From: Clostridium muellerianum | GTDB lineage: Bacteria; Bacillota; Clostridia; Clostridiales; Clostridiaceae | Direction: 5' to 3' | NCBI RefSeq assembly: GCF_012926525.1 | Contig: NZ_JABBNI010000019.1 | Span: 28,686 to 92,685, forward strand | Length of the DNA: 64,000 nucleotides | Shown: in pieces, positions 1 to 9,336 of the stretch | Layout: each line of letters starts with the position of its first letter | Position numbering within the stretch: the stretch's first letter is position 1 | The notes under the pieces: model-generated | Told to the model about the DNA's origin: nothing | Databases searched by the model: none | The model's input: the letters and a program-made list of their open reading frames with translations, nothing else | Translations under genes and position numbers: made by a program

Positions 1-239
1 CTTACGGTAGCTTTGGGGACCATCTTAGAGTACTGAAACCCGGAATGATAGGGGCCGATGTGTATCAACTTCAAATTATGTTACAATCAAGAGGCTACTA
101 TAAATCTAAGCCTAATGGTATTTATAATGATTACTTTAAATATTCAGTTCATAAATTTCAAAAAGATAATAGTATTCCTGTATCTGACACCATAAGTTCC
201 GCCTTCTATTCTAAACTTAATATACATTTAATGGATTAG
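1..239 (+). CDS. Peptidoglycan-binding (PG_binding_1) domain protein, C-terminal part
   Basis: The reading frame is open from base 3 to the stop at 239 with no start inside the window, so this is the 3' end of a gene that begins upstream. The visible 79 residues match the PG_binding_1 fold: LKPGMIGADVYQLQIML is the typical first helix (LRxGMxGxDVxxLQxxL), followed by GYY, a short GIYND turn and VHKFQKDNSI. Such domains anchor cell-wall hydrolases or amidases to peptidoglycan; the catalytic part is not visible. The first ATG in frame (45) lies inside the domain and is probably not the real start. A hairpin with a T-run follows about 40 bases downstream. Confidence 0.75.
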   Translation, partial: YGSFGDHLRVLKPGMIGADVYQLQIMLQSRGYYKSKPNGIYNDYFKYSVHKFQKDNSIPVSDTISSAFYSKLNIHLMD

Positions 240-278
240 AATATCATTATGTTCTAAATACATATAAATAATATAGAT

Positions 279-312
279 AAAAATAAGAACTGAATTTCAG
301 TCCTTATTTTTA
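279..312 (+). terminator. Rho-independent terminator
   Basis: The arms AAAAATAAG and CTTATTTTT enclose an inner ACTGA/TCAGT stem, followed by T-rich sequence. It ends the peptidoglycan-binding gene and could also serve the opposite strand, because the chemoreceptor gene ends at 391. Confidence 0.75.
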
Positions 313-390
313 TTTACTCATATTAATGAATAATTCATAATCAATTATAAACAAATTTTATCTTACAAAAAGATTCCATTTATAAATAAC

Positions 391-2445
391 TTAATTAATT
401 TTAAACGTATCTATATTCTGTTCAAGCTTCACTGCCATACCAGACAATTTTTCTGCTGCTTCTGATAGTTCTTTCATTATAGCTGCCTGCTGTTCTGCAG
501 AAGCTGCTGCATTTTGAGTATTTGCAACAGAATCATTAGATATACTTAATATTTTTCCAATTGAATCTACTAGTGTTTCAGTACCTGAAGTAATTTTCTT
601 AGTTACAGACGATACATCCTGTATTTGGCTAGATACTTTACTTATATTATTTAAAATACCATTAAAAGAATCACCTGCATTTTCCACCATGTTTCTTCCT
701 AGTTTTACCGCACTATTACCTTCATTCATAGTTTCAATTGTTTTGCTGATTTCCTCCTGTATATCATTTATTAGATGACCTATTTCATTAGAAGCATCGG
801 CCGATTGTTCTGCAAGCTTTCTAACTTCATCTGCAACAACAGCAAACCCCTTGCCATGCACTCCAGCTCTAGCTGCTTCAATTGCTGCATTTAATGATAA
901 AAGATTAGTTTGTTCTGCAATAGATTTAATTAAATAAATAATTTTTTCTATTTCACCAGACTTATTTCCCAGTAAATTAACTATTTTAGATGAATTATCA
1001 ACTGTACTGCTCACATTTTCCATTTGTTCTATAGCTTGATTTAATATTTTATTTCCCTGCCTAGCTTTTTCATAAGTTTCAATTGAATATTCTGTAACAG
1101 TTTGTACGTTTTTAGAAATATCCTCCATACCATTATAAATTTCTTGTACAATTTTATTGGCTTCATTTGCAGTATTAGCCTGTTTTTCACTACCTAAAGC
1201 TATTTCAGAAACAGATACTGCAATTTCATGAGATGCGCTTTGTGTTTGTTCAGAACTTGCAGATACCTCTTGTGAAACCGCTGCTACCTGCTGCACACCT
1301 TCTGATACATTTAAAATAGTGTTTTTTAATTTGCCCGTCATTATATTTAAATAGTTACTCATACTACCAATTTCATCTTGAGTTTCAACTTCTATAGTAT
1401 TAGTAAGATCTCCATTAGCTATAGCTTCAGATAATACGTGAACCTTTTTTATACTATCTTTTATGTATTTACTAAACCAGAATATAAAAATAATAATTAT
1501 GGGAACTATAATTACATTTACTATAATTTGCTTACTTATTAATGATTTAACTGGTGCCAAAAGCTCATTTTCTGAAATAGTTACTGCTACAATCCACCCT
1601 GTTTCTGGTATGCTTGTATAGTAAATTCTATTTTTACTCTTACCTTCATAATAAGTACTACTTCCTTGTCCATTTTTAATCATTTCTTTTCCTACAGAAG
1701 CCAAACTCTTATTAGAATCATCTGAAATTTTCTTCTTCATAATTTTATCTGAATTTACATCTGCTATATATGTTCCATTATTATCTATAAGAAAAGCTGT
1801 ACCACTTTTACCAATTTTAAAATTTTTGATCATGTTTTGAAGACTGCTTAAATTAATGTCTGCTGTTGCAACCCCCATAAATTGTTTATTTTCATCATAA
1901 AAAGGAGCTGTAGCTGTAACCATAGTAACTTTAGTCACATCATCCATATATGGAGGTGACCAAACAGCATTCTTTTTAGTATTTCTTCCTATTTTATACC
2001 AATCATACTTAAAATAATTAGCATCTTCCTTATTATACTCATCTGTATAAACGATTTTACTATTTTCTCTATAAGCATATGGTCCATAATGTTTTTCGTT
2101 TGTATTAAATTTATTAGGCTCAAACCATATACCACAGGCAAAAGTTTCATCGTTAGTTTTAATAAGATTTTGTAATAACACTTTATAATTATCTTTTGCA
2201 AGCACTCCGTTAGATGATTCTGGAATTTTAGATAATATTTCACTTATCTTCCTATGCTGTAAAAGTGATTTTTCTGTTCTTTCTACTATATAATCTAATT
2301 GATATTTTACTTTAACATTTATTTGATCATTAACTATTCTTTGCGAATTTTTATAACTTATAAATGATATAGTGAACATTGATGCTAAAAATAGTGAAAG
2401 TATACAAACTAATATCATAGTTCTTATACTTTTAAATTTAATCAT
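391..2445 (-). CDS. Methyl-accepting chemotaxis protein with dCache sensor
   Basis: This 684-residue transmembrane chemoreceptor is organised as TM1 (about 8-29), an extracytoplasmic double-Cache sensor (about 35-285), TM2 (about 300-322), HAMP (about 323-375) and a long signalling coiled coil. The hairpin tip contains the hallmark segments [20 protein letters not shown] and [16 protein letters not shown] that contact CheA and CheW. In the sensor, [20 protein letters not shown] followed by a TAPFYD...GVATADI stretch is typical of dCache_1 domains. The ligand cannot be told, although a small organic molecule such as an amino acid is usual for the family. There is no che gene nearby. The ATG is preceded by GGGGGAGA. 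Upstream lies a terminator-like hairpin that could belong to the preceding gene or act as a leader element. Confidence 0.95.
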   Translation of the reverse strand: MIKFKSIRTMILVCILSLFLASMFTISFISYKNSQRIVNDQINVKVKYQLDYIVERTEKSLLQHRKISEILSKIPESSNGVLAKDNYKVLLQNLIKTNDETFACGIWFEPNKFNTNEKHYGPYAYRENSKIVYTDEYNKEDANYFKYDWYKIGRNTKKNAVWSPPYMDDVTKVTMVTATAPFYDENKQFMGVATADINLSSLQNMIKNFKIGKSGTAFLIDNNGTYIADVNSDKIMKKKISDDSNKSLASVGKEMIKNGQGSSTYYEGKSKNRIYYTSIPETGWIVAVTISENELLAPVKSLISKQIIVNVIIVPIIIIFIFWFSKYIKDSIKKVHVLSEAIANGDLTNTIEVETQDEIGSMSNYLNIMTGKLKNTILNVSEGVQQVAAVSQEVSASSEQTQSASHEIAVSVSEIALGSEKQANTANEANKIVQEIYNGMEDISKNVQTVTEYSIETYEKARQGNKILNQAIEQMENVSSTVDNSSKIVNLLGNKSGEIEKIIYLIKSIAEQTNLLSLNAAIEAARAGVHGKGFAVVADEVRKLAEQSADASNEIGHLINDIQEEISKTIETMNEGNSAVKLGRNMVENAGDSFNGILNNISKVSSQIQDVSSVTKKITSGTETLVDSIGKILSISNDSVANTQNAAASAEQQAAIMKELSEAAEKLSGMAVKLEQNIDTFKIN

Positions 2446-2500
2446 TAGATATCTCCCCCTTATAATATTTTTAAATTATGTGTATTGATTTTTCACTTAA

Positions 2501-2539
2501 AAACAAAAAAACTCTATAGGAAATAACCTTCCTATAGAG
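2501..2539 (-). terminator. Terminator between the transglutaminase-like gene and the chemoreceptor gene
   Basis: On the minus strand an 11-bp stem CTCTATAGGAA/TTCCTATAGAG is followed by TTTTTTTGTTTTT. It lies about 115 bases after the stop of the upstream gene and about 60 bases before the chemoreceptor start. Just upstream, AGAGC..GCTCT can form a hairpin that shares CTCT with the terminator arm, preceded by an ATGCAC/GTGCAT stem. Leader attenuation of the chemoreceptor is therefore possible but unproven. Confidence 0.8.
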
Positions 2540-2654
2540 CCACACTGCTCTTACAAATGCACTCCATTGTGCATAAAATTTTTAAATCTTGTAAAATCCA
2601 TACTCACACTTGTTAAGTTTACAATTTTATTCTATTTTTGTCAATGTTTTTATA

Positions 2655-4202
2655 TTACTTTATAGTAAATTTCATTACAACAGGCTTGAAAAGCCTTTTT
2701 CCCGATTCAGAAACAACCATTTCATTTATAATCAAGTAATAACTTTTGCCTGATTTATAACTTTCCAAAGGCTTAACTATTATTGTATCTTTACTTATGT
2801 CAAAGCTTACATTAACGTCTATCTTATTATTTAATTCATCTAATATATATATATTATTTTTAGTTGCCGTAGAGCTGGCTATATTTTTATTAAATTTTAA
2901 TTTCCATAATTTATTTTTATCCACGCTAGTTTTTTCTTGTAATTGCATCGAATTACTAATATCCACCTGATCTGAAATTTCATTAGTTACTATTACAGTA
3001 CAAGTATCTTTAAAATTACCATCATCAGATACTGCAGTTATATAAACTTTACCTGACTTTAAAGCTTTTATATTTTTCCCATCAAAAGAAATTATATCTT
3101 GTGTATCACATTTCCAATTTATTAAGTTGTTAGAAGCATTAGATGGCACTGCGCTTGCAGTTAATGAAACTGTTTCTCCTAACTTTAAAGTTATTTGATG
3201 TTTGTCCAATTCTACAGCTTTAACTGGTACATTAGTAGTACTTATATCATATTTTGTATACGCGCCTGGATACCTTTCCCTTTTCCAATCATGATCTTTT
3301 GCAAGCTCATCATCTGTTAAATTATAATAATCATAGGATACACGTTTAGGAATATCTGGTACTGGATCATCCCATGTACAATCTAATTGATACCATTTTC
3401 CATTAAGATTTACTAAATTCCAAGCATGGTTATCCACGCTACTTCCATCTACCTTACCAACTACAATTCTAGATTGTATTCCTGACTTATTTAACATTTT
3501 ATATACTAAAAGTGCATATCCCTGACATACTGTGGTGCCATCATGCAATGCATCATACGCACTATGCTTTGCAAGTGTTTCATCATAAGCAGTATTTTTA
3601 ACTATGTAGTCATGTATTGCTTTCTCTTTTTGATCCTCTGTCATAGAATCTCTTATTATACTTTTAAGTATAGAATCTACTTTCTCATCCACCCAATTTT
3701 CCTGATCGAGTGTTAGTAAATATTGTACAGTAAAATCTATATCTACATCTTGATTATAACCATGATATCTTACTTCAGAGCTTACAATAGAATTTGCTAC
3801 ATAATCATCAGCTGTATCAACATAATCTAATACTTCATTTAGTATTCCCTTTAAATCGGAAAAATTTCCAGTATAATGAATTGAAAACTTTGTATTTCTA
3901 TTAAAATAATTATCCTTAGCTATTTGCTTTACCTGTTCTATAGTACTGCAAGAATTATTAGCAAGAAGGCTTGGTCCTTTTACTTCCTGCTTCGCAGACT
4001 GCTGTACAGATGCATTCAGAAGATTTTTATTCTCTCTAATTATATTATCACTATAATAATTTTTATTTATATCATTCACTTTAATGCTATAATCATAATT
4101 TTCAGTTATATTTTTAACTTCAGCTGCTTGTACAAAATTAGGAATAAACATAAACAAAAGTATGATTAACATCCTAAACAATAATGTCGAATTTTTTTTC
4201 AT
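2655..4202 (-). CDS. Secreted transglutaminase-like protein with BIG2 and SbsA-type Ig domains
   Basis: The start chosen is the ATG at 4202 (515 residues), with GGGAAG eight bases upstream. The frame also opens at a GTG at 4211, but that codon touches the Shine-Dalgarno sequence. The protein has an N-terminal signal peptide (KK, hydrophobic stretch, cleavage near VQAAE). A transglutaminase-like core follows, with the triad visible as Cys in DGTTVCQGYA, His in VDNHAWNLV and Asp in WYQLDCTWDDP. After it come a bacterial Ig-like group 2 domain (VELDKHQITLKLGETVSL ... GKVYITAVSDDGN) and a C-terminal SbsA/Big_5-like domain. Proteins of this design act at the cell surface as cysteine protease-like or crosslinking enzymes; the substrate is unknown. 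No sortase signal is present. It appears to be a single-gene transcript. Confidence 0.88.
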   Translation of the reverse strand: MKKNSTLLFRMLIILLFMFIPNFVQAAEVKNITENYDYSIKVNDINKNYYSDNIIRENKNLLNASVQQSAKQEVKGPSLLANNSCSTIEQVKQIAKDNYFNRNTKFSIHYTGNFSDLKGILNEVLDYVDTADDYVANSIVSSEVRYHGYNQDVDIDFTVQYLLTLDQENWVDEKVDSILKSIIRDSMTEDQKEKAIHDYIVKNTAYDETLAKHSAYDALHDGTTVCQGYALLVYKMLNKSGIQSRIVVGKVDGSSVDNHAWNLVNLNGKWYQLDCTWDDPVPDIPKRVSYDYYNLTDDELAKDHDWKRERYPGAYTKYDISTTNVPVKAVELDKHQITLKLGETVSLTASAVPSNASNNLINWKCDTQDIISFDGKNIKALKSGKVYITAVSDDGNFKDTCTVIVTNEISDQVDISNSMQLQEKTSVDKNKLWKLKFNKNIASSTATKNNIYILDELNNKIDVNVSFDISKDTIIVKPLESYKSGKSYYLIINEMVVSESGKRLFKPVVMKFTIK

Positions 4203-4310
4203 ATACATCACTTCCCTGCCATAAAATGAATTATATTCATTATATCATATATTTTATTGTAATTTCCTAAATTTATCTTAAATTAAACTTAAAAATAATT
4301 ACATTTATAT

Positions 4311-4356
4311 AAATAAAATAAGCATAATGCAAAATGCACTATGCTCATTTTATTTA
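4311..4356 (-). terminator. Strong bidirectional-looking terminator after the yitT-like gene
   Basis: A hairpin of about 20 bp (AAATAAAATAAGCATAATGCA pairing with TGCACTATGCTCATTTTATTT, a few mismatches) overlaps the last codon of the YitT-family gene. Its A/T-rich flanks give a U-tract on either strand. Confidence 0.75.
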
Positions 4357-5202
4357 TATAATGTTTTGAAATCCCTCACCAAGAACTTCATTTATTTCAT
4401 TAACAGTAATAAATGCTTTATCATCAACAATTTTTATATAATCCTTTAGCTTTAAAAACTCTTTTCTACTTAATACTGTAGTTATAACTTCTTTTTCATG
4501 ATTTTTATAGGCACCTTTAGCGTAATATATAGTAGCACTTCTTTTAAGTTTTTCAACTATATAGCTTTTAATTCCTTCTGCTTCATTACTTATTATTGCT
4601 ACATGTTTATAAGTATTAAAACTTTTTATTACATTATCAATAATAGTTGAGTTTATTAATACTCCGAGTACTGCATACATGCCTTTATCTATTCCAAATA
4701 TTGAAGCTGCCGCTATTGTTACTACTATATCTGGAACTAAAACAGACTTACCTATACTAATTTTGAAATATTTATTTATTATTTTACCAATAATATCAGT
4801 TCCTCCTGTAGAAGCACCCTGGTTAAATACAATACCCATTCCTAATCCACAAACTAATATTCCAAATATAAGTTGAACAAGAATATCATTACTTACTGGA
4901 CGTATTTTAGGAAATAATTCTTCCAAAATCAACATCATTCCAGATATAGAAAAACTACAAAATATAGTCTTGCCACCAAATATAGGTCCTATAACTATTA
5001 CTCCAATTGTAAACAAAACAATTTCCATTGCCATCATTAATATACCAATAGGTATTTTGGGGAAAATACTATTTATAATTATAGCAGCACCGCTTATTCC
5101 TCCAGCAGCAATTTCATTTGGAGCAAGAAAAAAATAAGTTCCAAACGCAACAAGAAATGCACCTAATAAAATTAAGAAAACGCTTTTTAATTTTTTTTCC
5201 AT
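4354..5202 (-). CDS. YitT family membrane protein (DUF161 plus DUF2179)
   Basis: This is a 282-residue integral membrane protein. The ATG at 5202 is used because GGAGGA lies six bases upstream; a GTG at 5208 would sit on the ribosome binding site. The N-terminal two thirds contain about five or six hydrophobic segments with the family motifs FLAPNEIAAGGISGAAII and NQGASTGGTDIIGKII. The C-terminal 80 residues form the soluble DUF2179 domain (HVAIISNEAEGIKSYIVEKL ... TTVLSRKEFLKLKDYI). The function of the family is not established; transport roles have been proposed. It is divergent from the TetR operon. Its leader carries a terminator hairpin although no minus-strand gene lies upstream, suggesting regulated read-through. 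Confidence 0.9.
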   Translation of the reverse strand: MEKKLKSVFLILLGAFLVAFGTYFFLAPNEIAAGGISGAAIIINSIFPKIPIGILMMAMEIVLFTIGVIVIGPIFGGKTIFCSFSISGMMLILEELFPKIRPVSNDILVQLIFGILVCGLGMGIVFNQGASTGGTDIIGKIINKYFKISIGKSVLVPDIVVTIAAASIFGIDKGMYAVLGVLINSTIIDNVIKSFNTYKHVAIISNEAEGIKSYIVEKLKRSATIYYAKGAYKNHEKEVITTVLSRKEFLKLKDYIKIVDDKAFITVNEINEVLGEGFQNII

Positions 5203-5230
5203 ATTCACTCCTCCTATATAATAGTATTCA

Positions 5231-5279
5231 CTAAAAAAAGCATATAAATCTAAGTAAATATTTTCTTAGACTTATATGC
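5231..5279 (-). promoter_or_regulatory. Leader terminator (candidate attenuator) of the yitT-like gene
   Basis: On the minus strand a near-perfect 15-bp stem (GCATATAAGTCTAAG with CTTAGATTTATATGC) is followed by TTTTTTT, only about 30 bases before the start codon. No minus-strand gene lies upstream, since the next gene is divergent. The hairpin can therefore only end a leader transcript of this gene or a small RNA. A second hairpin (TAACACA/TGTGTTA, 5285-5310) precedes it. No known riboswitch consensus was recognised. Confidence 0.6.
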
Positions 5280-5473
5280 TCTCATAACACATAGTAAAAT
5301 CTTTGTGTTAATGTCTTTTTATAGGCTTAATTATATCTTAAGCTTAAGTATATGGTAACATATAGAATATTTTATTGTCAATATATACTATATGATAATT
5401 CATAATATTTAAGATTATCTTTGATATTATGAATAAAATGAAAGTTCATATGTATTCACCAATAATTTTTTAA

Positions 5474-5502
5474 TTGACAACAAAAGTACAAAGTATTAAA
5501 AT
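5474..5502 (+). promoter_or_regulatory. Sigma-A promoter of the tetR efflux operon
   Basis: TTGACA (5474-5479) and TAAAAT (5497-5502) are separated by 17 bases, just upstream of the TetR-type operator. Confidence 0.75.
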
Positions 5503-5507
5503 TTAAT

Positions 5508-5529
5508 AAAATGAGTGAGTACTCATTTT
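5508..5529 (+). promoter_or_regulatory. TetR-family operator (inverted repeat)
   Basis: The perfect arms AAAATGAGT and ACTCATTTT flank GAGT. They begin about six bases after the -10 box, where a bound repressor would block transcription. The position and TGAGTGAGTACTCA core are typical for autoregulating TetR repressors of drug-efflux operons. Confidence 0.7.
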
Positions 5530-5574
5530 ATTTGACTAGTACTTTTAAAATAGAATATATGATGAGGTGATTTT

Positions 5575-6249
5575 ATGAATTTAAATGATGATGAAATTAA
5601 TAATAGTGTAGAAAAGCTTTTAAATAGCGACCAAAATTTAGAAGATAGTATAACCAAAAGACAATGGCAAATACTTGAGGCAGCCTTAAAAATATTTTCA
5701 GAAAAAGGATTTCAAGGAAGTAGGACTAGTGAAATTGCAAAAGAGGCTGAAGTAGCTGAAGGCACCATATTTAGGTACTATAAGACAAAAAAGGACTTGT
5801 TAATGGGACTTTTGGTACCTCTAATTATAAAATTTTTTAAACCTTTAATTATTAAATCAGCACAAACAATAATGGAAAATAAAGAAAATAAGCCTATAAA
5901 TGAGGTAATGGAAGAATTACTTTTAGATAGATTAAATTTAATAAATTCAAATTTTTCACTAATTAAAACCATATTTATGGAAGCTGCCTATGAACCAGAG
6001 CTTCTTAAAACCATTCAAAAAAATTTTGGTCCTGTAGTAATTCCTTTTATAAATAACTTTGTAGAACAAAACATTGATAAAGGAAACTTCAAAGAAAAAG
6101 ATTCGCTCTTTATAACTAGAACTATAATGAGTTTACTACTTGGATATCTGGTGCTTACTAATGTTTTTCCTGACTCCTTCAGTAATGAAAATGATGAAGA
6201 AGAGATAAAAAAAATAGTAGATATTTTTTTGCATGGAGTTGCAAAATAA
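5575..6249 (+). CDS. TetR/AcrR family transcriptional regulator
   Basis: This 224-residue regulator has its helix-turn-helix at about residues 23-69: QILEAALKIFSEKGFQGSRT, then SEIAKEAEVAEGTIFRYYKT. This is the canonical TetR N-terminal domain, and the variable C-terminal helical domain would bind an effector. The N-terminus carries about 20 extra acidic residues. The start has GAGGTGA upstream. It is the first gene of a four-gene operon with an HlyD protein, an ABC ATPase and an ABC-2 permease, the same layout as E. coli ybiH(cecR)-ybhGFSR. It probably represses this operon through the inverted repeat at 5508-5529 and is released by a toxic compound that the pump exports. Confidence 0.93.
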   Translation: MNLNDDEINNSVEKLLNSDQNLEDSITKRQWQILEAALKIFSEKGFQGSRTSEIAKEAEVAEGTIFRYYKTKKDLLMGLLVPLIIKFFKPLIIKSAQTIMENKENKPINEVMEELLLDRLNLINSNFSLIKTIFMEAAYEPELLKTIQKNFGPVVIPFINNFVEQNIDKGNFKEKDSLFITRTIMSLLLGYLVLTNVFPDSFSNENDEEEIKKIVDIFLHGVAK

Positions 6250-6267
6250 TATAAGGAGGTTTTTTTG

Positions 6268-7383
6268 ATGAATAAAAAAAATGCTATTAAACTTGGAATT
6301 TTACTTCTAGTATTAATATTATCAACTTCATCCTTTTTTATATTTAAATCACTAAAAGATAAACAATCTAATTCATTTATATATTCTGGAACTGCAGAAG
6401 CTGACACTATTAATGTAACTTCCGAAACTTCAGGCAAAATTGGTGAAATTAAAGTAAAAGAAGGTAGTAAAGTTAAAAGTGGTGAACTAGTAGCAATAAT
6501 ATCATCTGACGAAACTCAGGTAAATTTGCAAAACTCAGAAATTAGTATAAAAAATGCAGAAAATGAATTAGGAAAAATTCAAGATGGTAATAGGATAGAA
6601 GAAATAAAAGCTCAACAGGCCGTTGTAGAACAGTTTCAAGCTGCAGTAAAACAAGGAGAATCCACTGTAGAAAGTTCAAAAAATAATTTAAATTCTGCAA
6701 ATACTAATTATAATTATAAAAAGAAATTATATGATGATACTGTATCATTATATAATAGTGGTTCTGAAGCAAAATATAAAGTAGATGCAGCCAAAAATGA
6801 TTTAGATAATGCATCTAGTACAGTAAATAATGCTAAAGATGCATTAAATGGATCAGAAGCCCAATTAAACAATTACAAATCTCAATTAAATGCTGCTACT
6901 GAAAAATTAAATCTATTAGTAAATGGCGCTACAGAAAGAGAAAAAAATTCTGCACAATATAATGTTGATAAAGCAAAAAAATCATATGAACTATCTAAGA
7001 TTGCATTAGATAAAAATAATTTAACAGCAACTATAGACGGCATAGTACAAACTATTAACTTTAAACAAGGAGAATATGTCACCCCAGGAACCCCTGTTGC
7101 CACTTTAATTGATACTAAAAACCTTTGGGTTAAAATTTATGTACCTGAAAGCATGCTCACTAATATTAATTTAAATAAAAATGTAACTCTTACAAATGAT
7201 TTTATAAAGAACAAAACCATAAAGGGCAAAATTATATATATATCACCAACTGCTGAATTTACTCCCATGAATATAGTTACAAAAAAAGATCGAATGAAAA
7301 TGGTCTATGGTATTAAAGTTCAAATACTAGATAACTTGGACATTGTAAAATCAGGAATGCTTTTTGATGTGAATTTAAAGTAA
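6268..7383 (+). CDS. HlyD/YbhG-type membrane fusion (adaptor) protein
   Basis: The ATG at 6268 (371 residues) is preceded by AAGGAGG; a TTG three bases earlier is less likely. One N-terminal membrane segment (about 8-27) is followed by a biotinyl-lipoyl half motif (SGKIGEIKVKEGSKVKSGEL). A long coiled coil (about 95-220) with Asn/Ala-rich heptads comes next, then the second lipoyl half (ATIDGIVQTINFKQGEYVTP) and a beta-barrel domain. In Gram-negatives such proteins link an ABC pump to the outer membrane; in Firmicutes they assist the pump at the extracytoplasmic side. It lies between the regulator and the ABC genes in the same operon. Confidence 0.92.
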   Translation: MNKKNAIKLGILLLVLILSTSSFFIFKSLKDKQSNSFIYSGTAEADTINVTSETSGKIGEIKVKEGSKVKSGELVAIISSDETQVNLQNSEISIKNAENELGKIQDGNRIEEIKAQQAVVEQFQAAVKQGESTVESSKNNLNSANTNYNYKKKLYDDTVSLYNSGSEAKYKVDAAKNDLDNASSTVNNAKDALNGSEAQLNNYKSQLNAATEKLNLLVNGATEREKNSAQYNVDKAKKSYELSKIALDKNNLTATIDGIVQTINFKQGEYVTPGTPVATLIDTKNLWVKIYVPESMLTNINLNKNVTLTNDFIKNKTIKGKIIYISPTAEFTPMNIVTKKDRMKMVYGIKVQILDNLDIVKSGMLFDVNLK

Positions 7384-7398
7384 TGGAGGTACAATATT

Positions 7399-8172
7399 AT
7401 GAATTATGCCATTTCTATAAAAGGTCTTACGAAAAAATTTGATGACTTTACAGCAGTAGATAATTTATCATTCGATATTCCTAAAGGTAAAATTTTTGGT
7501 TTCTTAGGTCCAAATGGTTCAGGAAAATCTACTACTATCAGAATGATTTGTGGAGTACTAAAACCTACCTTCGGTGAAGGAAAAGTTTTAGGTTACGATC
7601 TTATAAAAGATACGGAAAAAATTAAACAAAACATAGGATATATGTCTCAAAAATTTAGTCTTTATGAAGATTTAACTGTAGAAGAAAATTTGGAGTTCTA
7701 CGGAAATATATATATGCTACCTAAAAAACTCCTGGAAAAAAGAAAAATTGAGCTTATTGAAATGGCAAATTTAAAAGGTAAAGAAAAAAATTTAGCCGGA
7801 ACTTTATCTGGTGGATGGAAACAAAGGTTAGCACTTGGATGCTCATTAATTCATAATCCTAGTTTACTTATATTAGATGAACCTACTGCAGGCGTAGATC
7901 CTGTTTCAAGAAGGGAGTTCTGGCATACAATCACTGAGCTTGTTAAAGGTGGTATCACAGTTTTAGTAACTACACACTATATGGATGAAGCATCAATCTG
8001 CGATATAATCGGATTTATATATAACAGCAAACTTATTACTATAAATACTCCAGAAAACCTTTATAAAGAACATAATACAAAAAACTTAGAAGAAGTATTT
8101 ATAAACTATGTTAAAAGATTCTCTAATCGACAGATTATATCTTCATTTAATGATTTAAAAGTATCTGATTAA
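7399..8172 (+). CDS. ABC transporter ATP-binding protein (multidrug export type)
   Basis: This 257-residue nucleotide-binding subunit shows Walker A GPNGSGKST, Q-loop YMSQKFSLYEDLTV, signature LSGGWKQR, Walker B LLILDEPTAGVDP and switch histidine TTHYMDEA. The signature has Trp after SGG, as in YbhF-like ATPases of the ABC-2 family. The gene is 15 bases after the HlyD gene and has GGAGGT upstream. It should energise the ABC-2 permease encoded next, exporting a hydrophobic or cationic compound. E. coli YbhF carries two ATPase domains, whereas this protein has one and probably dimerises. Confidence 0.95.
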   Translation: MNYAISIKGLTKKFDDFTAVDNLSFDIPKGKIFGFLGPNGSGKSTTIRMICGVLKPTFGEGKVLGYDLIKDTEKIKQNIGYMSQKFSLYEDLTVEENLEFYGNIYMLPKKLLEKRKIELIEMANLKGKEKNLAGTLSGGWKQRLALGCSLIHNPSLLILDEPTAGVDPVSRREFWHTITELVKGGITVLVTTHYMDEASICDIIGFIYNSKLITINTPENLYKEHNTKNLEEVFINYVKRFSNRQIISSFNDLKVSD

Positions 8173-8187
8173 AAGAGGGTGATATTT

Positions 8188-9291
8188 ATGCAATATAAAA
8201 GATTACTTACCATTACTAAAAAGGAATTTATACACATAAAAAGAGATAAGGCAAGTCTTGTTATAGCTTTAATAATGCCAATTATGATGCTTTTATTATT
8301 TGGTTTTGCAGTAAATACCGATGTAAATAATGTAAACCTAGCAGTTTATGATGGAAGCAAAACACTTGAAAGCAGAGAACTTTTAAGCAAATTTACTAAT
8401 TCTTACTATTTTAAACTCTATGGATCTATGGATTCTTCTGAAGAAGTTGAAAAATATATAAGCATGGGTAAAGTAAAAGTCGGATTAATAATACCACCTG
8501 ATTACACAAAAAATTTAAGAAGAAATTCTCAAGCAGAAATTCAAATTTTGGTAGATGGGTCTGATCCTACTATAGCAAGAACCGCCATGTCTTATTCTCA
8601 ACTTATAGTAAATAATTATTCTTTAAAAATAAAACCTGTAAATGTTAAGAATCCAAATTTAAAACCTTTAGTACTCTATAATCCAACTCTAGAAAGTAGT
8701 AATTTTAATATACCCGGGGTAATTGGACTTATTTTACAAAACATAACTGTAATACTTACATCCTTTGCTATGGTGAGAGAAAGAGAAAAAGGTACCATAG
8801 AACAACTTATTATGACTCCTGTTACTTCCTTTGAACTTATAATTGGCAAGCTTGTTCCCTACACTATTATAGGATTTTTCGATATGATAATTGCTTTAAT
8901 TTTAGGAAATATAATATTCGGTGTGAGCGTAAAAGGCAGTATTCCCCTATTAATATTTCTTGGAACTTTATTTTTAATATGCTCCCTAGCAATGGGTATG
9001 CTTATATCTACAGTGGCTAAAAATCAACTTCAAGCAATGCAAGCTTCTATAGCCCTATTACTTCCAAGTGTACTTCTTTCAGGATTTATGTTTCCAAGGG
9101 AATCCATGCCAAAATTAATATATTATATAAGTAATGTACTTCCTATGACTTACTTTTTACAAATATTAAGAGGAATAATCGTTAAGGGAGTAGGAATTTC
9201 TTATCTTTTAAACCCTATTATTTCACTTTTAATTTTAATTTTAATAATTATAGGGGCAACTATGAAAAAGTTTAATAAAACATTAGATTAA
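8188..9291 (+). CDS. ABC-2 type permease (YbhS/YbhR-like)
   Basis: The ATG at 8188 (367 residues) has AGAGGGTG upstream and is preferred over a GTG at 8179. The topology is typical of ABC-2 exporters. TM1 near residues 22-43 follows the amphipathic TKKEFIHIKRDKASL. A large extracytoplasmic domain (about 45-170) comes next, then five C-terminal TM segments. The conserved motif REREKGTIEQLIMTPVTSFE lies in the coupling region. It is the last gene of the operon and would form homodimers with the ATPase. The substrate is unknown; the layout suggests xenobiotic efflux. Confidence 0.93.
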   Translation: MQYKRLLTITKKEFIHIKRDKASLVIALIMPIMMLLLFGFAVNTDVNNVNLAVYDGSKTLESRELLSKFTNSYYFKLYGSMDSSEEVEKYISMGKVKVGLIIPPDYTKNLRRNSQAEIQILVDGSDPTIARTAMSYSQLIVNNYSLKIKPVNVKNPNLKPLVLYNPTLESSNFNIPGVIGLILQNITVILTSFAMVREREKGTIEQLIMTPVTSFELIIGKLVPYTIIGFFDMIIALILGNIIFGVSVKGSIPLLIFLGTLFLICSLAMGMLISTVAKNQLQAMQASIALLLPSVLLSGFMFPRESMPKLIYYISNVLPMTYFLQILRGIIVKGVGISYLLNPIISLLILILIIIGATMKKFNKTLD

Positions 9292-9295
9292 AAAT

Positions 9296-9336
9296 AAAGT
9301 TCACTTCAATAAAAGAAGTGAACTTTGTTTTAGTTT
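9296..9336. terminator. Bidirectional terminator between the ABC operon and greA
   Basis: The 12-bp arms AAAGTTCACTTC and GAAGTGAACTTT are followed by GTTTTAG on the plus strand and ATTTTTAATC on the minus strand, serving two convergent genes. Confidence 0.9.

Larger units (their letters stand above)
5203..5574. other. Divergent intergenic region between yitT-like and tetR genes
   Basis: This 372-base spacer holds the yitT leader hairpins (5231-5310), a perfect 12-bp palindrome CTTAAGCTTAAG at 5337-5348 within partly symmetric flanks, and the tetR promoter and operator (5474-5529). The central part (about 5355-5470) is AT-rich and I see no further gene. Confidence 0.6.

Noticed and set aside
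1989..2243. 84-codon frame inside the chemoreceptor gene and similar antisense frames (for example 29002-29397, 31131-31466, 35910-36227, 55568-56089)
   Set aside because: They overlap well-supported genes in other frames, have no ribosome binding sites and show no family features.
2446..2654. c-di-GMP riboswitch upstream of the chemoreceptor
   Set aside because: The conserved GGGCAAACC / ACGCAAAGC elements are absent.
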